NCBI GenBank assembly: GCA_003446315.1
Contig: DMBA01000036.1
Coordinates: forward strand, 1-21,155
From: Ruminococcus sp.
GTDB taxonomy: Bacteria; Bacillota; Clostridia; Oscillospirales; Ruminococcaceae
Reading direction: 5' to 3'
Length of the DNA stretch: 21,155 bases
Of this stretch, positions 1-5,791 are shown piece by piece. A program made the translations under genes and the position numbers. The notes under the pieces are model-generated. The model was given only the letters and a program-made list of their open reading frames with translations, was not told where the DNA came from and searched no databases. Numbering within the stretch: position 1 is the first letter of the stretch; each line of letters starts with the position of its first letter.

Positions 1-351
1 CTGGAACTGCGCGGCATCGGCATTATCAATGTGCGCCGGCTGTTCGGTATGGGTGCTGTTAAATTGCAGCAGGAAATTGATATGATTATTGAGCTGGAAC
101 CGTGGGATTCCACAAAAACGTATGACCGCATGGGTGTGGATGAGCAGTATGCCAATATTCTGGGTGTCAAGGTGCCCTCTATGACCATTCCGGTCAAGCC
201 CGGCAGAAATACGGCGGTCATCATGGAAGTTGCTGCAATGAACAGCCGTCAGAAGAAGATGGGCTATAATGCAACGGCGGAACTGCTCCAGCGGCTTGGC
301 TATGAAAGTATGCCGGGACAGGAAATTGTAAAGGATTTTGATGCATTTTGA
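1..351 (+). CDS. hprK: HPr kinase/phosphorylase, C-terminal part (5' end outside window)
   Basis: The first 116 codons of the window are open from base 1 and begin in the middle of the HPr kinase/phosphorylase signature (LRGIGIINVRRLFGMGAVK), followed by the family's C-terminal region with the EIDMIIELEPWD and VPVKPGRN-like stretches (here IPVKPGRNTAVIMEVAA). In low-GC Gram-positives this enzyme phosphorylates Ser46 of HPr in response to glycolytic intermediates and ATP, and removes the phosphate when phosphate is high, so it controls carbon catabolite repression. The P-loop and N-terminal domain lie upstream of the window. Its stop codon overlaps the ATG of the next gene by one base (TGATG), so the two are very probably translationally coupled. 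The fragment shows no sign of damage. Confidence 0.93.
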   Translation: MELRGIGIINVRRLFGMGAVKLQQEIDMIIELEPWDSTKTYDRMGVDEQYANILGVKVPSMTIPVKPGRNTAVIMEVAAMNSRQKKMGYNATAELLQRLGYESMPGQEIVKDFDAF

Positions 352-1145
352 TGAAAAAGGATAATCTGAACGGTGTGCAGATCCGTGCGGATCTGCATAC
401 GCATACGGTCGCTTCCACGCATGCTTATTCCACTGTGACGGAGATGGCGCGTGCGGCTGCGGAAACCGGTCTGCGTCTGCTCGGCATCACCGATCACGGG
501 CCGGGTTCGCCGGATGCACCGCATGTCTGGCATTTCCATAATTATAAGATCCTGCCGCGTGCGATCGACGGCGTTTGGCTGCTCAAAGGCGTGGAAGCGA
601 ATATTATGGATGAATTCGGCACGCTGGATATGGATGCGCATGAACTCTCTTTTTGTGAGTGGGTGATCGCTTCTTATCATACGTCCTGTGTGTCGTTTGA
701 ACGCACACCTGCGCTCGTTTCACAGGGATATCGCAAAATCTGTGAGAATCCGGATGTGGATGTGATCGGACACCCGACAACGGCAATGTTTCCGTTTGAT
801 TATGAGCCGGTCCTGAAATGCTTTAAGGAAGCCGGAAAACTCGTTGAGATCAACGAAAGCTCGCTGCAATGGAAACAGGGCGCTTTGGAAAATGCGAAAA
901 CGGTGTATGCAATCTGTAAAAAATATGAGATCCCGATCGTTTTGAATACCGATGCGCATTATGCCGGCCTTGTCGGAAAAACCCCGATCGCAATGCAGCT
1001 TCTGCGGGATCTGGATTTCCCGGCGCATCTGATCGTGAATCTGGAAGCCGAACGCATCATGGAAATGGCATCTAAAAAACGAGGGATCGTTTTTGCGGAA
1101 TCTCCGCAGGCAGCAGTTACAGTGAAGCGGTTGGAAACAACCTGA
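351..1145 (+). CDS. PHP-domain metal-dependent phosphoesterase (YcdX-like)
   Basis: A 264-residue protein with the four-part metal site of the PHP (polymerase and histidinol phosphatase) superfamily: DLHTHTVAS at residues 14-22, ITDHGPGSP at 46-54, a glutamate in KGVEANI near 82, a histidine in ASYHTS near 110, IGHPT near 140, and NTDAHYAG near the C terminus. Length and motifs fit the YcdX-like stand-alone phosphatase family, whose members bind two or three metal ions; the physiological substrate of the family is unclear and I cannot assign one. I chose the ATG at 351 because it overlaps the hprK stop codon; the in-frame TTG at 348 is less likely. No strong Shine-Dalgarno sits at normal distance, which fits re-initiation after hprK. 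A PHP gene between hprK and murB occurs in other Clostridia. Confidence 0.88.
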   Translation: MKKDNLNGVQIRADLHTHTVASTHAYSTVTEMARAAAETGLRLLGITDHGPGSPDAPHVWHFHNYKILPRAIDGVWLLKGVEANIMDEFGTLDMDAHELSFCEWVIASYHTSCVSFERTPALVSQGYRKICENPDVDVIGHPTTAMFPFDYEPVLKCFKEAGKLVEINESSLQWKQGALENAKTVYAICKKYEIPIVLNTDAHYAGLVGKTPIAMQLLRDLDFPAHLIVNLEAERIMEMASKKRGIVFAESPQAAVTVKRLETT

Positions 1146-1179
1146 AATACAGAATCAGAACAATCAGAAAGGATTTCGC

Positions 1180-2097
1180 ATGATGAACCTGAATGAATTG
1201 ACAGCAGTTTGTGCGGAAGCAGGTGCAGCAGCGGAACAGAGCGTTTCACTTGCTGATCTCACAACATTTAAGATCGGCGGCGCATGCAGGGCGCTTGTTA
1301 CCGTCCCGACGGCAAAAGCCTGTCAGAAGATCGTTGGCTATCTGCGCAAACAGCAGATCCCGTTCAGCCTGATCGGACGCGGCAGCAATCTGCTTTGTCC
1401 GGATGAGGGCTATGACGGTGTGATCCTGAAACTCGGCGGCGCACTTGCCGCAGAGCCGGAATTGCAAAACGGTCTTGTGGTCTGCGGTGCCGGAACTGCG
1501 CTGAAAACACTCTGCTTATTCGCTTGCAATCACAGCCTGACCGGACTGGAATTTGCTTACGGCATCCCCGGAACAGTCGGCGGCGCGGTGTTTATGAATG
1601 CCGGTGCTTACGGCGGCGAAATATCGCAGGTACTGGAATCAGTTCAGGTGCTGGATGACGCAGGCAATCTGCGGGAACTGCCGGCATCGGCGCTTGCACT
1701 CGGCTATCGGCACAGCGTTTTTATGGAGCAGGATTGGCTCATTTTGTCCGCTTCGGTGAAGCTGGAAGAAGGCTGTCAGGATGCCGTCCGTGCACAGATG
1801 CAGGATCTGATCGGACGCAGAAAAGAAAAGCAGCCGCTGGAATTTCCAAGCGCAGGCAGTACCTTTAAGCGTCCGGAAGGCAGCTATGCTTCTAAACTGA
1901 TCGACGAATGCGGATTAAAAGGGCTGCGCGTCGGAGATGCACAGGTCAGCGAGAAGCATGCCGGTTTTGTCATCAATCGCGGGCAGGCAACATTTGCTGA
2001 TGTCATGGCATTGTGCGCAAAAGTGCAGGAAATCGTTTTGGCTCAGACCGGTTATCGGCTGGAATTGGAGCCGGAAATTTTGCGCACGGAGAAATAA
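1180..2097 (+). CDS. murB: UDP-N-acetylenolpyruvoylglucosamine reductase
   Basis: MurB reduces UDP-GlcNAc-enolpyruvate to UDP-MurNAc with NADPH, the second committed step of peptidoglycan precursor synthesis, in the cytoplasm with bound FAD. Visible landmarks over 305 residues: the FAD-domain start TTFKIGGACRAL (about 28-39), GRGSNLL (67-73), GLEFAYGIPGTVGGAVFMNAG (122-142), the YRHSVF segment (176-181) with the conserved arginine, the catalytic-serine stretch PSAGSTFKRP (223-232; Ser227), and the C-terminal LEPEI with the conserved glutamate. Length is normal for the short type II MurB. Start is ATG 1180, preceded by AAAGGA about six bases upstream; a second ATG follows directly at 1183. Thirty-four bases separate it from the PHP gene, so it belongs to the hprK operon. 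Confidence 0.96.
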   Translation: MMNLNELTAVCAEAGAAAEQSVSLADLTTFKIGGACRALVTVPTAKACQKIVGYLRKQQIPFSLIGRGSNLLCPDEGYDGVILKLGGALAAEPELQNGLVVCGAGTALKTLCLFACNHSLTGLEFAYGIPGTVGGAVFMNAGAYGGEISQVLESVQVLDDAGNLRELPASALALGYRHSVFMEQDWLILSASVKLEEGCQDAVRAQMQDLIGRRKEKQPLEFPSAGSTFKRPEGSYASKLIDECGLKGLRVGDAQVSEKHAGFVINRGQATFADVMALCAKVQEIVLAQTGYRLELEPEILRTEK

Positions 2098-2118
2098 GCA
2101 CATCGAGGAACAAAATAC

Positions 2119-3009
2119 ATGATGGAATTGGTCTTGGTGACAGGCATGGCAGGTGCCGGAAAAACCAGTGCACTGGCGGCATTGGAAGATATCGGATATT
2201 ATGCGGTGGATAATCTGCCGCTTGATATGCTTGCACCGTATTTGCAGTATTGCCGTGAAAAGGGCGGCAGATATTCCCGAACAGCAGCAGTCATTGATTT
2301 GCGCTCGTGTCACCGGTATTCTGAACTTGTCGAAGAATACCGGAATCTGCGGGAAAAATATCAGGGTGAAATCAAATTCCAGATGCTCTGCATGGAAGCA
2401 TCGGTGGAGACACTCCTGAAACGCTATCGGACATCCCGCCGCGGACATCCGGTTGCGGTGCAGAAGTTTGAAGGCGATCTGGAGAATGCGATCCGGTTTG
2501 AAGAGGAGCAGCTCCCGATCATCCGCGCAACAGCAGATTGTACGATTGATTCTTCTTTGCTTACAGCGGCACAATTGAAAGAACAGGTGCGATCGCATTT
2601 TCTGCCGCGCCTGACCGATGCGATGCCGATTCAGGTGATGAGCTTCGGGTTCAAATACGGCGCACCGCTGGAAGCGGATCTGGTGTTTGATATGCGCTGC
2701 CTGCCGAATCCGTTTTATGTGGATTATCTGCGGGAACATACAGGCGTTGAGAAATGCGTGCAGAATTATGTGATGGATGCACCGGAATCAAAGGAGTATT
2801 TCCGGAAAGTGACGGATCTGCTTCGCTTTTTGATCCCGCTGTATATCAGTGAGGGCAGGGCACAGCTTGTGGTCGCGTTTGGATGCACCGGCGGTCAGCA
2901 CCGTTCGGTGACGTTTGCAGAGCTGGTATCTGCCGAATTGAAACAGGCTGATATGCATGTCATCACACATCATCGGGATTATAAAAAGAACCGTTCAAAC
3001 GGTACATAA
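2119..3009 (+). CDS. rapZ: RNase adapter/nucleotide-binding protein RapZ (YvcJ family)
   Basis: A 296-residue protein with an N-terminal P-loop GMAGAGKTSA (9-18), the family motif EDIGYYAVDNLPLDML (23-38) and the C-terminal signature GCTGGQHRSV (255-264). RapZ in Escherichia coli senses glucosamine-6-phosphate and directs RNase E to the small RNA GlmZ; the Bacillus homologue YvcJ binds and hydrolyses nucleotides and its target is less clear. GAGGA lies nine bases before ATG 2119; a second ATG at 2122 is possible. It follows murB by 21 bases. In many Firmicutes rapZ is followed by yvcK and whiA; here a biotin ligase gene follows instead, so that the usual cluster is broken or rearranged. Confidence 0.95.
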   Translation: MMELVLVTGMAGAGKTSALAALEDIGYYAVDNLPLDMLAPYLQYCREKGGRYSRTAAVIDLRSCHRYSELVEEYRNLREKYQGEIKFQMLCMEASVETLLKRYRTSRRGHPVAVQKFEGDLENAIRFEEEQLPIIRATADCTIDSSLLTAAQLKEQVRSHFLPRLTDAMPIQVMSFGFKYGAPLEADLVFDMRCLPNPFYVDYLREHTGVEKCVQNYVMDAPESKEYFRKVTDLLRFLIPLYISEGRAQLVVAFGCTGGQHRSVTFAELVSAELKQADMHVITHHRDYKKNRSNGT

Positions 3010-3029
3010 GAAGGCCGAGAAAAGATCTT

Positions 3030-3824
3030 ATGCAGGAAAATCAAGTTTTATATCAGAAATTGATCCGGCAGCTTGCATCGGTTTCCGCCGATGTGGAGCT
3101 GCATATTTTTGACACCGTGACCTCTACCAATGATCTTTTGCGTGAGGCTGCGGAACAAGGTGCGCCCGCATTTACGGTTTTTGCAGCACAGCAGCAAACT
3201 GCCGGAAAAGGACGGCAGGGGAGACAGTTTTTTTCTCCGCCGCAGACAGGACTCTATCTGAGTATGCTGTTTCGGCCGCAGAGCACCCCGGCACAGGCAC
3301 TCGCTTTGACCCCGATGGCTGCCGCTGCCGCAGCAGATGCCATTGAACAGGCTGCCGGTGAAAATGTGCAGATCAAATGGGTCAATGATCTGCTCCTTCA
3401 TGGAAAGAAAATATGCGGAATCCTCGCAGAATCAAAATATTCAGCGAATCATACTTTGGATTATGTGATCGTTGGCATCGGCATCAATTTGCTGCCGCCG
3501 CCGGATGGTTTTCCGCCGGAATTGCAGAATATTGCAGGCGCTGTGTTTCCGGAATCTGCGGATGCCGATGCAGCGTTCGTGCAGACCGCTGCGGCATTGA
3601 TCGCTGCGCTGATACGCGAATATCAATTGCTGCCGGAAAAGCATTATCTCAATGGCTATCGGCAGCGGCTTTGCGTGCTGAATCGTCCAATCACCGTTTG
3701 TGAGAACGGGCAGGAGCGTGATGCAACTGCAGTTGCTGTCGATGATGATCTGCGGCTGCTGGTGCGATATGCAAATGGGGAAGAACAATGGCGTTCTACC
3801 GGCGAGATCCGGATCAGACTTTGA
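3030..3824 (+). CDS. birA: Biotin--[acetyl-CoA-carboxylase] ligase, monofunctional
   Basis: The protein (264 residues) activates biotin to biotinyl-AMP and transfers it to a lysine on carboxyl-carrier proteins. Evidence: TVTSTNDLLREAA (29-41), the adenylate loop GKGRQGR (59-65), GLYLSMLFRP (74-83), KWVNDLLL..KKICGIL (116-131) and GIGINL (149-154), then a small C-terminal SH3-like domain ending in GEIRIRL. The catalytic domain begins almost at the N terminus, so the helix-turn-helix of bifunctional BirA repressors is absent; this should be an enzyme only, not a repressor. The gene starts 20 bases after rapZ; its ribosome binding site is weak (AAGG about 16 bases upstream, GAGAAAAG closer), so coupling to rapZ is likely. 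Confidence 0.93.
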   Translation: MQENQVLYQKLIRQLASVSADVELHIFDTVTSTNDLLREAAEQGAPAFTVFAAQQQTAGKGRQGRQFFSPPQTGLYLSMLFRPQSTPAQALALTPMAAAAAADAIEQAAGENVQIKWVNDLLLHGKKICGILAESKYSANHTLDYVIVGIGINLLPPPDGFPPELQNIAGAVFPESADADAAFVQTAAALIAALIREYQLLPEKHYLNGYRQRLCVLNRPITVCENGQERDATAVAVDDDLRLLVRYANGEEQWRSTGEIRIRL

Positions 3825-3890
3825 ATATGGCAGCAAAAACAATCCATTCCCCCTATGCAATAAGCAATATTTCATTCAAAAAATGGGCTG

Positions 3891-4166
3891 GTGTACCAAG
3901 ACGAATGGTGCAGCAGCCTTCTTTTTTCAGCTATTGAATATTTGATTGGTATTAGTTTTTATGTCGTTTTTCTGTGTACCGTTGGTTCAGTCGTGATCGG
4001 CTTGCAGGGCGATTTTACGCTGGAAGAACGGCTGCGTTTTGTTCTGTTGATGTTTATCGGCATCAATGCAATATTGGCTTTGGCAGCCTTTATTATCCTG
4101 TATCGGAAAAAGGACTCGAAAACGAAAGCAACATGGCTGAAACAATCGTCATTTCTGACAATATGA
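3891..4166 (+). CDS. Small membrane protein, possibly frameshifted
   Basis: An open frame of 91 residues from GTG 3891 with two clear hydrophobic helices (about residues 14-37 and 50-69) joined by a short polar loop (GDFTLEERLR) and followed by a basic tail (YRKKDSKTK). No known family is recognised. No good ribosome binding site precedes GTG 3891. A second open frame starts at ATG 3827, three bases after the birA stop; it encodes about 36 residues with a basic amphipathic character and ends in TGA just after the T6 run at 3932-3937. Removing one T would join the two frames into a single protein of about 112 residues. The gene may therefore be a frameshifted or mis-sequenced longer one. It is the last gene before the hairpin at 4176-4210. 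Confidence 0.5.
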   Translation: MYQDEWCSSLLFSAIEYLIGISFYVVFLCTVGSVVIGLQGDFTLEERLRFVLLMFIGINAILALAAFIILYRKKDSKTKATWLKQSSFLTI

Positions 4167-4175
4167 TAAAAAAGA

Positions 4176-4210
4176 GAAGACTGCGTAACCACATCGGTTA
4201 CGCAGTCTTC
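4176..4210. terminator. Bidirectional Rho-independent terminator between convergent operons
   Basis: A perfect 15-bp stem (GAAGACTGCGTAACC paired with GGTTACGCAGTCTTC) with a five-base loop. On the minus strand the stem is followed at once by TCTTTTTTATC, a good U-tract, so it should end the GH11-containing transcript. On the plus strand the T-run (GGTTTTT) comes about 11 bases after the stem, so termination of the birA operon is likely but weaker. Confidence 0.85.
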
Positions 4211-4244
4211 GGCGTTTAAGGTTTTTGCATTCCATCAGGTCAGT

Positions 4245-4275
4245 AGGAATATAGGTATTGACATATTCCTTTTTC
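4245..4275 (+). terminator. AT-rich hairpin followed by T-run, possible secondary terminator
   Basis: AGGAATAT (4245-4252) is a perfect inverted repeat with ATATTCCT (4263-4270), ten-base loop, followed by TTTTC on the plus strand. The stem is AT-rich and only eight base pairs, so this is at best a back-up terminator for the plus-strand operon. It lies in the 3' untranslated region of the minus-strand xylanase transcript. Confidence 0.3.
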
Positions 4276-4289
4276 ATACGACATTGGCT

Positions 4290-5606
4290 TTATTCAGCGC
4301 GTTCTGCGCCTGAAACAGCATCGACATAAAAATCTGTTAAGCTGTCCGGCGATTCTATATAAAGCTGGAGATTTTCTGCGCCGTCCGGAATCGGATAAGC
4401 AAGATTCTCCAAAGTGATCCATTCGCCGCTTGGTGCAGTTGCAAGTGCAACTTCATCATACTTTTCGCCGTCCATATTATATTGCATCGTCATTTTCATG
4501 GTGACTTCTTCGCCGCTGTTCTGCATGACCTGCGCCTTGAAATGATATGCTTCGCCGGGATGGTAGGTATCGCCGCTGAGCATGATGGTCGCGCCGTTCC
4601 AGTTATCGGTTCTGCCGCTGACAAACAGCGATTGTGCACCTTCAGCAGCATTTTCACTGTCTACGCTGACAATAGAGCCGCCGCGCGGAATCCATCCTTC
4701 GGTGCCGTTTTCAAATCCGATCTCAAAATATCCGGCTTCTTCCGGTGTATCACTGGTCGTTTCGGAGAGCTTCTTGATCGCTTCTTCGTCAATTTCAAGC
4801 TGGATGTCGTCTGCTTCGGCGTATGTGCCGTCAATATGCAGATCGTTTTTGTAGATTGTTGCTTTGCCTTTTGACTGATAGCCCTCAATAGTCAGCGCAA
4901 CTTCGTACATTTTTCCAAGCTCCAGACCACATTGTTTCCATGCGTCAAAATGCTTGGAAACCGGAATGGATCCTTCGATTTTGGTGCCGTCACCCTGCGG
5001 CTTGACCTGACGTACACTCCAGTATTGGTCAAATGTCTGCGTGTCATCAATGGAAGGCTGTTCATAGCGGGTCGTTTTATAAATGTCATAAGTTTCGCCG
5101 TCGATTGTGACCGTTGCGATGGAGAACGGTGCCCCGGGCGGTCTCCAGGAGCCCCATGATTCAATGATATAGTATTCGATCAGAGGCTCTCTTGTCCAGC
5201 CGTAAACACACATATAGGAATTGCCTTCCGGCTGATAATCTACGCCGTAATCAACGGTGATATTCCCCATTTCCTGATAGGTCTGGGTGCAGTCGAATTT
5301 TTGTCCGCGCCGGAACAATGCATTGTTGATGTTGCTCCATTCGCAGGAAAATGTACCGCCGCCCGGTTCAACCTGAAATGTGGTGTCGCCTTCATCCTTC
5401 CACAATTCGTAGTCATAGCCGTCCGCCGTTCCGGTGATGTTTTCTGTGAAGATCTGTGTTTCGCCGGCAGGCTCTGACGTTTGTTCTGTGCTGCTTTCCG
5501 CTTCGGATGCTGCCGTGCTGCTGCCGGAATCACCGCAGCCTGCACAGCTTAACATGCACAATGCAGCCGTCAGGAGCGCGAGCGTTTGGGTCTTCCTGTG
5601 TTCCAT
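4290..5606 (-). CDS. GH11 endo-1,4-beta-xylanase with C-terminal CBM, predicted lipoprotein
   Basis: A 438-residue xylanase. Residues 1-24 form a lipoprotein signal with cysteines in the lipobox CAGC (lipidated Cys24), then a Ser/Glu/Thr-rich linker to about 50. The GH11 jelly-roll spans about 55-260 with the nucleophile motif YGWTREPLIEYYIIESWG (Glu144) and the acid/base motif IEGYQSKG (Glu241); both catalytic glutamates are present. A second linker leads to a CBM22/CBM4_9-like module (about 293-436; FEIGFENGTEGW at its start, FYVDAV at its end). It should cut xylan while tethered to the outer face of the membrane. No dockerin is present, unlike the GH16 enzyme upstream. ATG 5606 is preceded by GAGGCAGAG; the open frame runs 63 codons further upstream but through the promoter. 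It has its own promoter and may also be reached by read-through from the GH16 gene. Confidence 0.92.
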   Translation of the reverse strand: MEHRKTQTLALLTAALCMLSCAGCGDSGSSTAASEAESSTEQTSEPAGETQIFTENITGTADGYDYELWKDEGDTTFQVEPGGGTFSCEWSNINNALFRRGQKFDCTQTYQEMGNITVDYGVDYQPEGNSYMCVYGWTREPLIEYYIIESWGSWRPPGAPFSIATVTIDGETYDIYKTTRYEQPSIDDTQTFDQYWSVRQVKPQGDGTKIEGSIPVSKHFDAWKQCGLELGKMYEVALTIEGYQSKGKATIYKNDLHIDGTYAEADDIQLEIDEEAIKKLSETTSDTPEEAGYFEIGFENGTEGWIPRGGSIVSVDSENAAEGAQSLFVSGRTDNWNGATIMLSGDTYHPGEAYHFKAQVMQNSGEEVTMKMTMQYNMDGEKYDEVALATAPSGEWITLENLAYPIPDGAENLQLYIESPDSLTDFYVDAVSGAERAE

Positions 5607-5641
5607 TTGTATTCTCTGCCTCACTTTCGATCGGATTTTTG

Positions 5642-5669
5642 AAATTGCACACCCAGCAGGATGCAATTT
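5642..5669 (-). promoter_or_regulatory. Inverted repeat at the predicted transcription start of the xylanase gene
   Basis: AAATTGCA (5642-5649) and TGCAATTT (5662-5669) form a perfect 8-bp inverted repeat with a 12-base spacer. It begins one base downstream of the predicted -10 box, so it covers the expected transcription start. This position is typical for a repressor operator; a 5'-leader hairpin is the alternative. No U-tract follows, so it is not a terminator. Confidence 0.45.
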
Positions 5670-5670
5670 G

Positions 5671-5698
5671 ATTTTACCATATATGCAGAAAAATACAA
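5671..5698 (-). promoter_or_regulatory. Sigma-A-type promoter for the GH11 xylanase gene
   Basis: On the minus strand, TTGTAT (5698-5693), 16-base spacer, TAAAAT (5676-5671), with TGG directly before the -10 giving an extended -10 element. It lies about 65-90 bases before ATG 5606 and has three copies of a repeat just upstream. Confidence 0.6.
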
Positions 5699-5700
5699 GT

Positions 5701-5760
5701 GCTTTTTTGCGGAAACCTGCTCGTTTTTTGCTTTTCTTGCGGTTACCTGCGTGCGGTACC
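5701..5760 (-). repeat. Tandem GGTAACCGCA-type direct repeats upstream of the xylanase promoter
   Basis: Read on the minus strand, GGTACCGCA (5760-5752), GGTAACCGCA (5747-5738) and GGTTTCCGCA (5717-5708) repeat in the same orientation. The second and third copies are parts of longer units of 20-21 bases (5750-5730 and 5720-5701, both starting GCAGGT and ending in A-rich sequence then GC) whose starts are 30 bases apart, about three helical turns. The last copy ends two bases before the -35 box. This layout is typical of an activator binding array; no regulator is assigned. Confidence 0.5.
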
Positions 5761-5791
5761 TTTATGAGGACGCAATATATGATGATTCGCC

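Noticed and set aside
1915..2739. 274-residue open frame on the minus strand
   Set aside because: It lies opposite murB and rapZ, both with clear family motifs; its Cys/His/Arg/Ile-rich composition is that of an antisense shadow.
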